A stretch of DNA of 64,000 nucleotides from Bradyrhizobium macuxiense (GTDB taxonomy: Bacteria; Pseudomonadota; Alphaproteobacteria; Rhizobiales; Xanthobacteraceae), in NCBI RefSeq assembly GCF_007993935.1, contig NZ_VITY01000005.1, positions 62,001 to 126,000 on the forward strand, given 5' to 3'. Positions 15,859-23,972 of this stretch are shown in pieces. Each line of letters opens with the position of its first letter. Position 1 is the stretch's first letter. The notes below the pieces were generated by a model. The model saw only the letters and a program-made list of their open reading frames with translations, was not told the DNA's origin and made no database searches. A program made the position numbers and the translations under genes.

Positions 15859-16733
15859 TGATGCGGCGTTTGCTTGGGTTGATTGGTCTGGCGCTGCTGC
15901 TGGCGAGCGGCACGGCGCGCGCCGCTGAGCGCATCAATGTCGTCGCGAGCTTCTCGATCCTCGCCGACATGGTGCGCAATGTCGGCGGCAACGACGTCGA
16001 CGTGGCGGCGCTGGTCGGGCCCGACGGCGACGCGCATGTCTATGCGCCGACGCCGGCGGACGCGAAGAAGGTCGCCGACGCAAGGCTTCTGGTCATCAAC
16101 GGCCTCGGCTTCGAGGGCTGGATGCCGCGGCTGCTGCAGGCCTCCGGCAGCAAGGCGCCGGTCGCGGTGGCAACCAAGGGCATCATGCCGCGGAAGATGG
16201 GCGGCCATGACGATCCGCATGCCTGGCAATCCGTCGCCAACGCGAAGATCTACGTGGTCAATATTCGCGACGGGCTGATCGCTGTGGCCCCCGACCGGGC
16301 AGCCGCCTTCAAGGCCAATGCCGACGCCTATCTGGCCAAGCTGGAGGCGCTCGACCGCGAGGTGCACGAGGCGGTGGCAAAAATACCGGAGCCGCGGCGC
16401 AAGGTGATCTCGACCCACGGCGCATTCGGCTATTTCGCCGACGCCTACGGGATCACGTTCTTCTCGCCGCTGTCCGTCTCCACCGATTCCGAGCCCAGCG
16501 CGCGCGATATCGCCGCCATCATCGCCCAGATCAAGCTTGCGAAAATTCCGGCAGTTTTTCTCGAAAATATCAGCGATCCCCGCCTGATCGAACGGATCGC
16601 GGCCGAGACCGGCGCCCGGGTCGGCGGCACCCTGTATTCGGACAGTTTGACGGGCGAAAAGGGCCAAGCACCCACTTACATTGATATGGTCAGGCACAAT
16701 ATAAAGGCCCTGACCAGCGCGCTCGCCGAGTAG
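15855..16733 (+). CDS. znuA: Zinc-binding periplasmic protein of the ABC transporter (ZnuA-type)
   Basis: A 292-residue cluster A-I solute-binding protein. The signal peptide ends with ARA near residue 23. Predicted metal ligands are His61 (GDAHVYAP), His122 (DDPHAW), His188 (STHGAFGYF) and Asp263 (YSDSL). The His-rich loop usual in ZnuA is almost absent (only GGHDDPH), so the protein looks more like AztC or SitA types. The ATG at 15855 overlaps the permease stop. Confidence 0.92.
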   Translation: MMMRRLLGLIGLALLLASGTARAAERINVVASFSILADMVRNVGGNDVDVAALVGPDGDAHVYAPTPADAKKVADARLLVINGLGFEGWMPRLLQASGSKAPVAVATKGIMPRKMGGHDDPHAWQSVANAKIYVVNIRDGLIAVAPDRAAAFKANADAYLAKLEALDREVHEAVAKIPEPRRKVISTHGAFGYFADAYGITFFSPLSVSTDSEPSARDIAAIIAQIKLAKIPAVFLENISDPRLIERIAAETGARVGGTLYSDSLTGEKGQAPTYIDMVRHNIKALTSALAE

Positions 16734-16734
16734 G

Positions 16735-16752
16735 GGCAGGGGCCTCCCTGCC
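16735..16752 (+). promoter_or_regulatory. Intercistronic hairpin between the binding protein and GTPase genes
   Basis: GGCAGGG and CCCTGCC form a perfect seven-base stem around GCCT just after the znuA stop. There is no T-run, so it is probably not a full terminator. It could protect the upstream mRNA or lower expression of the downstream GTPase. Confidence 0.4.
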
Positions 16753-16787
16753 GGGGTTGAGCGCGAACCCAAGTTCCCGGAGTTGTT

Positions 16788-17849
16788 ATGGCTGAAGCTT
16801 CGCAAAAAATTCCTGTGACCGTGCTGACGGGCTATCTCGGCGCCGGCAAGACCACGCTGTTGAATCGCATCCTGTCGGAAAACCACGGCAAGAAATACGC
16901 CGTCATCGTCAACGAATTCGGCGAGATCGGCATCGACAATGACCTCATCATCGGCGCCGATGAGGAAGTGTTCGAGATGAACAATGGCTGCGTCTGCTGC
17001 ACGGTGCGCGGCGACCTCGTCCGCATCATGGACGGCCTGATGAAGCGCAAGGGCAAGTTCGACGCGATCATCGTCGAGACCACCGGCCTTGCCGATCCGG
17101 CGCCGGTCGCGCAGACCTTCTTTGTCGACGAGGACGTGCAGAAGAACGCCCGGCTCGATGCCGTCGTCACCGTCGCCGACGCCAAGTGGCTGAGCGATCG
17201 CCTCAAGGATGCGCCGGAAGCCAAGAACCAGATTGCGTTCGCCGACGTCATCGTGCTGAACAAGACCGATCTCGTCTCCAAGCCCGAGCTCGCCGAGGTC
17301 GAGGCCCGCATCCGCGGCATCAATCCCTATGCCAAGCTGCACCGCACCGAGCGTTGCCAGGTTGGCTTGACCGACGTGCTGGAGCGCGGCGCGTTCGACC
17401 TCGACCGCATCCTGGAGATCGAGCCGGATTTCCTCGAGGCCGGCGACGATCACGACCATGACCACGATCATCACCATCACGACCATGATCACCACCACCA
17501 TCATCACGATCATGGCCACGGCCATGGCGGGCTGAAGCACTATCACGACGAGGACATGCAATCGCTGTCGCTGCGTTCGGAGAAGCCGCTCGATCCGACC
17601 AAGTTCATGCCGTGGCTCCAGAACCTCGTCGCTACCGAGGGTCAGAAGATCCTGCGCTCGAAGGGCATCCTCGCCTTCACCGGCGATGACGACCGCTACG
17701 TGTTCCAGGGCGTCCACATGATGCTGGAGGGCGACCACCAGCGCAAATGGAAGGACGGCGAGAAGCGCGAGAGCCGTGTCGTGTTCATCGGTCGCGAACT
17801 GCCTGAGCAGGCGATCCGCGACGGCTTCGAGCAGTGCATCACCACGTGA
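16788..17849 (+). CDS. COG0523 (CobW/ZNG1-like) GTPase, predicted zinc metallochaperone
   Basis: A 353-residue G3E-family GTPase. Walker A is GYLGAGKTT (residues 15-23), the metal-site motif CVCC is at 68-71, ETTGLADP is the switch and NKTD the guanine site. Residues of about 219-258 form a very long His/Asp run (more than 20 His), followed by the CobW_C domain. Zur-controlled members hand zinc to key enzymes when zinc is scarce (ZNG1 and YciC literature). Its position after the transporter genes fits that role. A link to cobalamin is unlikely because no cob genes are nearby. The start has GGAGTTGTT upstream. Confidence 0.92.
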   Translation: MAEASQKIPVTVLTGYLGAGKTTLLNRILSENHGKKYAVIVNEFGEIGIDNDLIIGADEEVFEMNNGCVCCTVRGDLVRIMDGLMKRKGKFDAIIVETTGLADPAPVAQTFFVDEDVQKNARLDAVVTVADAKWLSDRLKDAPEAKNQIAFADVIVLNKTDLVSKPELAEVEARIRGINPYAKLHRTERCQVGLTDVLERGAFDLDRILEIEPDFLEAGDDHDHDHDHHHHDHDHHHHHHDHGHGHGGLKHYHDEDMQSLSLRSEKPLDPTKFMPWLQNLVATEGQKILRSKGILAFTGDDDRYVFQGVHMMLEGDHQRKWKDGEKRESRVVFIGRELPEQAIRDGFEQCITT

Positions 17850-18868
17850 TGAAAGAGTTCGATCCGGGCGAGGCCCCTTCTTCCATCGTTTCGATCACCG
17901 ACCGCGTCAAGCAGCTTCCGCTTGGCGCGGCAGTCGGCTCAGTGCATTTCCTCGGCGACCGCGCGTTCTTCGTCGGCACCGAGGAGAGCGTTGCGATCGC
18001 GACCCTAGAGGGCGAGATCACGCGCACCGAGACCCATTTCGGCGCCATCCTGTGCGCGGCCTCCGACGGCAAGCGGCTCGTCACCGGCGGTGACGACGGC
18101 AAGCTGATCGCGATCGACGCCAAGGGCGAGACTGCAACGATTGCGACCGACGCCAAGCGGCGCTGGATCGACAACGTCGCGCTGCACGGCGACGGCACCG
18201 TGGCGTGGTCGGCGGGCAAGACCGCCTTCGTGCGCAATCCCAAGGGCGAGGTGAAAACCTTCGAAGTGCCGTCGACCGTCGGCGGGCTGGCGTTCGCGCC
18301 GAAGGGCCTGCGGCTTGCGATCGCGCATTACAACGGCGTGACCTTGTGGTTTCCCAACATGGCCGCCAACCCGGAATTCCTGGAATGGGCCGGCTCGCAT
18401 CTCGCAGTCTCGTTCAGCCCGGACAACAAATTCCTCGTCACCGCGATGCACGAGGCCGCGATGCATGGCTGGCGGCTCGCCGACAACAGGCACATGCGGA
18501 TGAGCGGCTATCCCGGCCGCGTGCGCTCGATGTCGTGGAGTGTCGGCGGCAAGGGGCTCGCGACCTCAGGCGCCGATACCGTGATCGTCTGGCCATTCAC
18601 CAGCAAGGACGGCCCGATGGGCAAGGAGCCGGCGATGCTGGCGCCGATGCCGGCGCGGGTCGCCGTGGTCGCCTGCCATCCGAAGAACGACATCATGGCG
18701 GTCGGCTATGCCGACGGCACCGTGCTGATGGTCCGGCTCGAGGACGGTGCCGAGATCCTGGTGCGCCGGAATACTGGCGCGCCGGTGTCCGCGCTGGGCT
18801 GGAATGCCAAGGGCACGCTGCTCGCCTTCGGCACGGAAGATGGTGACGCAGGCATCCTGGAAATGTAA
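17849..18868 (+). CDS. WD40-repeat beta-propeller protein of the zinc cluster
   Basis: 339 residues without signal peptide. Repeating blades read SVHFLGDRAFFVGTEE, ILCAASDGKRLVTGGDDG, VGGLAFAPKGLRLAIAHYNG, AVSFSPDNKFLVTAMHE, SMSWSVGGKGLATSGAD, VVACHPKNDIMAVGYADG and ALGWNAKGTLLAFGTEDG. That makes seven blades, so a closed propeller. The ATG at 17849 overlaps the GTPase stop (GTGATG), so the two are translationally coupled. It may be a scaffold for the GTPase or its client. This is inferred only from gene order. Confidence 0.88.
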   Translation: MKEFDPGEAPSSIVSITDRVKQLPLGAAVGSVHFLGDRAFFVGTEESVAIATLEGEITRTETHFGAILCAASDGKRLVTGGDDGKLIAIDAKGETATIATDAKRRWIDNVALHGDGTVAWSAGKTAFVRNPKGEVKTFEVPSTVGGLAFAPKGLRLAIAHYNGVTLWFPNMAANPEFLEWAGSHLAVSFSPDNKFLVTAMHEAAMHGWRLADNRHMRMSGYPGRVRSMSWSVGGKGLATSGADTVIVWPFTSKDGPMGKEPAMLAPMPARVAVVACHPKNDIMAVGYADGTVLMVRLEDGAEILVRRNTGAPVSALGWNAKGTLLAFGTEDGDAGILEM

Positions 18869-18919
18869 GAGATCGCTGCATCCGAAGCGGATTCGAGCGA
18901 ACTGGGTACCGGCAGCGTC

Positions 18920-19636
18920 ATGCGATTCCTCACGACATTCCAGCTCGCCGATTTCATCGACACGCTGATCAGCCTGACCTCGGCCTTTGTGCTCGGCACC
19001 CTGATCGGGGCCGAGCGGCAGTACCGGCAGCGCACCGCGGGACTGCGCACCAACGTGCTGGTCGCGGTCGGCGCGGCCGCCTTCGTCGACCTCGCGATGC
19101 ATCTGGCCGGGGCCGACGGCGCGGTGCGGGTGATCGCCTATGTGGTGTCGGGGATCGGCTTCCTCGGCGCCGGCGTCATTATGAAGCAGGGCATGGACGT
19201 GCGCGGCCTCAACACCGCGGCGACGCTGTGGGCCTCGGCCGCGGTCGGCTCCTGCGCCGGCGCCGACCTCGTGGCGCAGGCGGCGGCGCTGACCGTGTTC
19301 GTGATCGCCGGCAACACGCTGCTGCGTCCGCTGGTCAATGCCATCAACCGCATCCCTCTGAACGAGAAGGCGCTGGAAGCGACCTACTACTTCAAGGTCG
19401 TGGTCACCCCGGAAGTGCTGCCCGACATGCGCGACGCCGTCGTGGAGAAGCTCGAGGCCGCGAACTATCCGGTCGCCGATGTCAACGTGGTCGAGGCCGG
19501 CGACGACTTCCTCGAGATCGTGGCGGAGCTGGTCTCGACCGCGGTCGAGCCCAACGAGCTGAACGCCGTGGTGGTCGACATCCAGCATCAGCCCGGCGTG
19601 CGCCACGCGACCTGGGAAATCAGCACCACGGATTGA
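18920..19636 (+). CDS. MgtC/SapB family membrane protein
   Basis: 238 residues. The N-terminal membrane domain has about five helices and carries the family marks LGTLIGAERQYRQRTAGLRTN, GIGFLGAGVIMKQG and VRGLNTAATLWASAAVG. The C-terminal cytoplasmic part (from about residue 150) resembles an ACT-like fold. MgtC proteins help cells grow at low magnesium and inside hosts and can inhibit the F-ATPase. The role here is not shown. It has its own gap of 51 bases after the WD40 gene. Confidence 0.9.
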   Translation: MRFLTTFQLADFIDTLISLTSAFVLGTLIGAERQYRQRTAGLRTNVLVAVGAAAFVDLAMHLAGADGAVRVIAYVVSGIGFLGAGVIMKQGMDVRGLNTAATLWASAAVGSCAGADLVAQAAALTVFVIAGNTLLRPLVNAINRIPLNEKALEATYYFKVVVTPEVLPDMRDAVVEKLEAANYPVADVNVVEAGDDFLEIVAELVSTAVEPNELNAVVVDIQHQPGVRHATWEISTTD

Positions 19637-19736
19637 AGCGTTTTCGAGCGAAGTGGATACCGGTTCGCGTGAAGAAAACGCGTCAAAGCAAAATCAAGAG
19701 CCCCGTTCCGATTCAATCGGAACGGAAACGGCTCTG
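19637..19736. repeat. Dispersed repeat family D, copy 1
   Basis: It opens with AGCGTTTTCGAGCGAAGTGG right after the MgtC stop and closes with a hairpin built of CCGTTCCGATT and AATCGGAACGG. A close copy is at 54911-55009. Part of its head (TTCGAGCGAA) also appears at 18891-18900. Confidence 0.8.
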
Positions 19737-19819
19737 ACGCGCGGTTCCCGCAGGCGGCGCCCAGGAACCATGCGGTGACCGGATCGTTGATCTCGCTGAC
19801 ACGACGCGGGGTGAACGAG

Positions 19820-20152
19820 ATGGCTGCGGATCGAACCAGGTTGCGGAGGGACATCCTGATCGCCTCGACTTTGGTCGCGGCGGGCGTCGCGATCGCGGCG
19901 CTGGCGCTGCACGCGATCAACGCATCTTCGCCGCAAGAGCTGGCGCAGGCGACCCAGCCGCTGCAGTCGTCGCCGACGCCCGAGCCGCAGAAGACGACGG
20001 CACCTGCCGAATCGAAGCCGGGCGGCGAGCGGCCGACCACGCCGGCGCCGCAACCCGCACGTCCCGACGACGAAGCGCAGAAGGCCGGCGCCAAGCCGGT
20101 GCTGCCGCCCGCGCCCGCCGAGAAGACCGCCCCGCCGATCGAGAAGAAATAG
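19820..20152 (+). CDS. Single-pass membrane protein with proline-rich tail, unknown function
   Basis: 110 residues. One hydrophobic segment near the N-terminus (ILIASTLVAAGVAIAALAL, residues 13-31) is followed by an extended Pro/Ala/Lys/Glu-rich tail of about 75 residues that should lie in the periplasm. The ATG at 19820 is preferred. A GTG at 19775 would add 15 residues ahead of the same segment. Similar proteins are frequent in Bradyrhizobium but no function is known. Confidence 0.65.
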   Translation: MAADRTRLRRDILIASTLVAAGVAIAALALHAINASSPQELAQATQPLQSSPTPEPQKTTAPAESKPGGERPTTPAPQPARPDDEAQKAGAKPVLPPAPAEKTAPPIEKK

Positions 20153-20270
20153 CCTCTCCGGTCAGCGCATGTGACGCGCATTTGACTGCCGCTGCCGATT
20201 ATACGGTCTCGCCTCCGTCATCCCCGCCCGCCATAATCCGTCGTCTTGCCAACGACAGATGGGGCCTTTC

Positions 20271-21011
20271 ATGAAGATCGAGGACGTCCGGCGCACCGCC
20301 TATTCGATGCCGCTCACCAACCCGTCGTTTCCGCCGGGGCCGTACCGGTTCTTCGACCGCGAATATTTCATCATCACCTACAAGACCGATCTGGAAGCGC
20401 TCCAGGCCGTGGTGCCGGAGCCGCTCGAGGTCGCCGAGCCCGTGGTGAAGTACGAATTCATTCGCATGCCGGACTCGACCGGCTTCGGCGACTACACCGA
20501 GACCGGGCAGGTGATCCCGGTCCGCTTCAGGGGCGAGGAGGGCGCCTACACCCACGCCATGTATCTCGACGACGAGGGCCCGATCGCCGGCGGCCGCGAG
20601 CTGTGGGGATTTCCGAAGAAGCTCGCGAAGCCCAAGATTGAGGTCGAGAGCGACGTCCTGGTCGGCTCGCTGCACTACGGCTCGGTGCTCTGCGCCTCCG
20701 CCACCATGGGCTACAAGCACCGCAAGGTCGACCACGACACCGTGCTGAAATCGATGACGGCGCCGAACTTTATTCTCAAGATCATCCCGCATGTCGACGG
20801 CAGCCCGCGGATCTGCGAGTTGGTGCGGTTTCATCTCGAGGACATCACCTTGAAGGAGGCCTGGACCGGCCCCGCCGCACTCGGCCTGTTTCCGCACGCG
20901 CTGTGCGACGTCGCCCGCCTGCCGGTGCGTGAGGTGGTCTCGGCGCTGCATTTCAAGGCGGACCTGACGCTCGGCCTCGGCTCGGTCGCGTTCGACTACA
21001 TGGCGAGGTGA
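20271..21011 (+). CDS. adc: Acetoacetate decarboxylase family protein
   Basis: A 246-residue ADC-like protein. The Schiff-base lysine motif ELWGFPKKLAKP places Lys116-Lys117 where the clostridial enzyme has its Lys pair. Other marks are YRFFDREYFIITY, GDYTETGQVIPV and GPAALGLFPHALCDV. The length and all core residues match true Adc, which turns acetoacetate into acetone and CO2, but family members also act on other keto acids. Start ATG at 20271. It is convergent with the homospermidine synthase gene and separated from it by a two-way terminator. Confidence 0.9.
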   Translation: MKIEDVRRTAYSMPLTNPSFPPGPYRFFDREYFIITYKTDLEALQAVVPEPLEVAEPVVKYEFIRMPDSTGFGDYTETGQVIPVRFRGEEGAYTHAMYLDDEGPIAGGRELWGFPKKLAKPKIEVESDVLVGSLHYGSVLCASATMGYKHRKVDHDTVLKSMTAPNFILKIIPHVDGSPRICELVRFHLEDITLKEAWTGPAALGLFPHALCDVARLPVREVVSALHFKADLTLGLGSVAFDYMAR

Positions 21012-21026
21012 GCCGCGCCAGACAGC

Positions 21027-21055
21027 AAAATGCCCGGCACGAGGCCGGGCATTTT
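21027..21055. terminator. Bidirectional terminator between adc and hss
   Basis: AAAATGCCCGGC (21027-21038) and GCCGGGCATTTT (21044-21055) form a perfect 12-base stem with a five-base loop and A/T tails on both sides. It can end transcription of both convergent genes. Confidence 0.9.
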
Positions 21056-21077
21056 CGTCTCAAGGCGCGGTGCGCGA

Positions 21078-22523
21078 TCAGCGCACCAGGATGTTCTTGA
21101 ACTGCCAGGGATCGCTGGTGTCGATGTCCTCCGGGAACAGTCCCGGACGATCCGTCAGCGGGGTCCAGTCGGTGTAGAAACCCTTCACCGGGCCGAGATA
21201 CGGCAGCTGGATTTCCAGCAGGCGATCGAAATCCATCTCGTCGGCTTCGACGATGCCTTCGTTGGGATTTTCCAGCGCCCACACCATGCCGCCGAGCACG
21301 GCGGAGGTCACCTGCAGGCCGGTCGCGTTCTGGTAGGGCGCCAGCTCGCGGGTCTCCTCGATGGAGAGCTGCGAGCCGTACCAATAGGCGTTGTTGTCAT
21401 GGCCGAACAGCAGCACGCCGAGTTCGTCGATGCCGTCGACGATCTCGTTCTCGTCGAGGATGTGGTGCTTCTCCTGCATCTTCGCGGCGCGGCCGAACAT
21501 TTCATGCAGCGACAGCACGGCGTCGTCACAGGGATGATAGGCATAGTGGCAGGTCGGCCGGTAGATCGCCTTGCCCGATGCGTCGCGCACCGTGAAGTAA
21601 TCCGAGATCGAGATCGACTCGTTGTGGGTGACGAGGAAGCCGTACTGCGCGCCGCGGGTCGGGCACCAGGTCCGCACCCGCGTGTTGGCGCCGGGCTGCA
21701 TCAGATAGATCGCGGCGCCACAGCCGGCTTCGTGGGTATGCGCATTCTCGGGCATCCATTTCTCATGGGTGCCCCAGCCGAGTTCGGACGGCTGCACGCC
21801 TTCCGACAGGAAACCTTCCACCGACCAGGTGTTGACGAAGACGTCGGGCTCCTTCGGCGACTTGGCGCGCTGGGTGTCGCGTTCGGCGATGTGGATGCCC
21901 TTGATGCCGGCCTGCCGCATCAGGTCCGCCCATTCGGCCTTGGTCTTCGGCCGCGGCGCGTTGAGCTTCAGATCGGCGGCGACGTTGAGCAGCGCCTGCT
22001 TGACGAAGAACGAAACCATGCCGGGATTGGCGCCGCAGCAGGACACCGCCGTGGTCGAGCCGGCGGGGCGCGCCTTCTTGGCGGCCAGCGTCACTTCGCG
22101 CAGGGCGTAGTTGGAGCGTGCTTCCGGGCCCTTCGACGCATCGAAATAGAATCCGAGCCAGGGCTCGTTGACGGTGTCGATATAGAGCGCGCCGACCTCG
22201 TTGCAGAGCTCCATGATGTCGGTCGAGCCGGTATCGACCGAGAGGTTGACGCAAAAGCCCTGGCCGCCGCCCTCGGTGAGAAGCGGGGTCAGCAACTCGC
22301 GATAATTATCCTTGGTCACGGCCTTCTGGATGAACTTGACGTTCTGCTTCTCGCAATGCGCCTTGCGGCCCTCGTCCTTGGGATCGATCACGGTGATGCG
22401 CGATCTGTCGTAATCGAGATGCCGCTCGATCATCGGCAACGTGCCTTTGCCGATCGAGCCGAAGCCGATCATGACAATGGGGCCGGTGATTTTCGCGTAG
22501 ATCTGCGAGGAGGGGCTCATCAT
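21078..22523 (-). CDS. hss: Homospermidine synthase
   Basis: 481 residues. It joins two putrescines in an NAD-dependent reaction to give sym-homospermidine, the main polyamine of many rhizobia. The Rossmann start is VMIGFGSIGKGTLP. Further marks are VNLSVDTGSTDIMELCNEVGALYIDTVNEPW, CCGANPGMVSFF and HEAGCGAAIYLMQPG. Length and sequence match the bacterial HSS family. It lies at the end of a minus-strand row that begins with ornithine decarboxylase, which supplies its substrate. Confidence 0.95.
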   Translation of the reverse strand: MMSPSSQIYAKITGPIVMIGFGSIGKGTLPMIERHLDYDRSRITVIDPKDEGRKAHCEKQNVKFIQKAVTKDNYRELLTPLLTEGGGQGFCVNLSVDTGSTDIMELCNEVGALYIDTVNEPWLGFYFDASKGPEARSNYALREVTLAAKKARPAGSTTAVSCCGANPGMVSFFVKQALLNVAADLKLNAPRPKTKAEWADLMRQAGIKGIHIAERDTQRAKSPKEPDVFVNTWSVEGFLSEGVQPSELGWGTHEKWMPENAHTHEAGCGAAIYLMQPGANTRVRTWCPTRGAQYGFLVTHNESISISDYFTVRDASGKAIYRPTCHYAYHPCDDAVLSLHEMFGRAAKMQEKHHILDENEIVDGIDELGVLLFGHDNNAYWYGSQLSIEETRELAPYQNATGLQVTSAVLGGMVWALENPNEGIVEADEMDFDRLLEIQLPYLGPVKGFYTDWTPLTDRPGLFPEDIDTSDPWQFKNILVR

Positions 22524-22560
22524 TTTCTCCAGGAGAACGCCTAGCGGCGGGTAGAGTGGA

Positions 22561-22950
22561 TCAGGGGTTGCGACGCTTTGCGGTGACTTCGATTTCGACC
22601 TTCATCTCGGGCTTGTAGAGCCCCGCGACGATCAGCAGCGTCGCGGCCGGGCGGATGTCGCCGAGGACCTCGCCGCAGACCGCAAAATGGGCGTCCGCGT
22701 CGCTGACGTCGGTGAGGTAGTAGGTCGCACGGACGATGTCGGCCATCGTGAAGCCTCCCTCGTTAAGGGCGGCCTCGATGGTCTTGAAGCAGTTCCGTGA
22801 CTGGCTCGTGACATCCGATGGCATCGTCATCGTGGTGTAGTCGTAGCCGGTGGTTCCGGCGACGAAGGCGAAGTCGCCGTCGATCACGGCACGGCTGTAG
22901 CCGGCGGTCTTCTCGAAGGGCGAGCCGGTGGAAATCAGGCGGCGGGACAT
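22561..22950 (-). CDS. RidA/YjgF family protein
   Basis: A 129-residue RidA-like protein, trimeric in the family. Segments are FVAGTTGYDYTTMTMPSDVTSQSRNCFKTIEAAL, VRATYYLTDVSDADAHF and IRPAATLLIVAGLYKPEMKVEIEVTA. The canonical Arg that contacts the imine or enamine (RPA in IRPAAT) is present. The ATG at 22950 has GAGGT just upstream and is preferred over the GTG 45 bases further. It may remove reactive imines made by neighbouring PLP or amine enzymes, which is inference. Confidence 0.9.
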   Translation of the reverse strand: MSRRLISTGSPFEKTAGYSRAVIDGDFAFVAGTTGYDYTTMTMPSDVTSQSRNCFKTIEAALNEGGFTMADIVRATYYLTDVSDADAHFAVCGEVLGDIRPAATLLIVAGLYKPEMKVEIEVTAKRRNP

Positions 22951-23055
22951 GCTGGACCTCGACTGAAAAGGGCTTTGCGCGGGGTTTACGGGCATTTTCG
23001 GCGCCCGCGCAACCCTTTGGATTCTGACCTGGGATTCTGGCCTTGCGGCCGGTGG

Positions 23056-23223
23056 TTAGCGGGACTGCTGCGTGGTGTCCGGCGGCGAGGGCGGCGAGCC
23101 GGTCCAGCGCCGGATCAGGATGTCCCTGACGATCATGACCGAGATCAGGACCAGCATCACCGTGGTGACGAGGCCGCGCCAACGCGGGCGCGCGCCGTCG
23201 ATTGCGGGAAGGTTCTCCGACAT
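23056..23223 (-). CDS. 55-residue single-pass membrane protein
   Basis: A short frame in the polyamine cluster. It opens MSENLPAIDGARPRWRG, then has a hydrophobic helix (LVTTVMLVLISVMIVRDILI) with a positive RRW end, and a Pro/Ser tail. The stop TAA complement is at 23056-23058. It fits exactly between ridA and the acetyltransferase gene on the same strand with 11 bases to the latter. No homologue is known to me. Coding is supported by composition and close fit with its neighbours. Confidence 0.65.
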   Translation of the reverse strand: MSENLPAIDGARPRWRGLVTTVMLVLISVMIVRDILIRRWTGSPPSPPDTTQQSR

Positions 23224-23234
23224 GGCGCCCGCCC

Positions 23235-23843
23235 TTACGCTGCGTGCGGCACGGCGAACGGTGCCTTCCGCGTACGGGCGGTCCTGCTCTTGGTGGACAG
23301 CAATGCTCCGGTCGGCACGATCATGCCCCAGGCGCCGTCGAGCGCGCCGTCGACCAGTTCGAGGCCGAGCAGCCGCTCGCGCGCAAAGGCGCCTGGCAGC
23401 GACAGCTCGCCGGTCTTGGCGGCCGTAAAGCCGAAACGGGCGTAGTAGGGCGCATCGCCGAGCAGGATCACCGCCCCATGGCCGCGGGTCTTGGCGACAG
23501 CCAGCGCGCGCCGCATCAGCGCGGCGCCGACGCTGAGGCCGCGGCAGCCGTCATCGACTGCCAGCGGCCCCAGCATCAGCGCGCTGCGGCCCCCCGCGCT
23601 GACGTGCCACAGCCGCACGGTTCCAACCAACCGGCCGTCCTGGCGCACGGCCGCAAGGCTCAAGCCTTGGGCGGGCGCGCGTCCGTCACGCAGGCGCTGG
23701 CAGGTGCGCGTATGGCGATCCTCGCCAAAGCAGGCATCCAGCAGCGCTTCGCGCGCGACGACGTCCGAGGCACGCTCCGCACGGATCGCGAACGGGGCGG
23801 CTTCTCGGATGAGGGCAACGGGGGTGTTCCGTTTTGCAGTCAT
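23235..23843 (-). CDS. GNAT family N-acetyltransferase
   Basis: 202 residues with a GNAT fold (COG3153-like). The opening FAIRAERASDVVAREALLDACFG leads into LVGTVRLWHVSAGGRSALMLGPLAVDDGCRGLSVGAALMRRAL, where the acetyl-CoA loop reads CRGLSVGAAL. It then has GHGAVILLGDAPYYARFGF. It lies 129 bases downstream of the ornithine decarboxylase gene, so a polyamine or PLP-related amine substrate is possible but unproved. Confidence 0.9.
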   Translation of the reverse strand: MTAKRNTPVALIREAAPFAIRAERASDVVAREALLDACFGEDRHTRTCQRLRDGRAPAQGLSLAAVRQDGRLVGTVRLWHVSAGGRSALMLGPLAVDDGCRGLSVGAALMRRALAVAKTRGHGAVILLGDAPYYARFGFTAAKTGELSLPGAFARERLLGLELVDGALDGAWGMIVPTGALLSTKSRTARTRKAPFAVPHAA

Positions 23844-23972
23844 GGCACGTCAGTCCCCGCTTGCAACGGCATGTCGTACGCCGCGGCAAGCGTCGTTCGG
23901 AAAAATCAAAATGATCGGGAAGGAGCCGGCGGGGCCGGCTCCCGGTTTATCAGGCCTCGATCGGGAGGCGGC

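Noticed and set aside
17440..17550. Repetitive CATCAC-type sequence that could be taken for a CRISPR or microsatellite
   Set aside because: It encodes the His/Asp run of the COG0523 GTPase. The same holds for 29488-29640 in the exporter. No spacer-repeat order is present.
15780..17738. Minus-strand frame of 652 codons opposite znuA and the GTPase gene
   Set aside because: Antisense shadow. The Val/Met-rich stretch is the mirror of the His-codon run.
21030..22544. Long plus-strand frame opposite hss
   Set aside because: Antisense shadow; it crosses the terminator and lacks any family motif.
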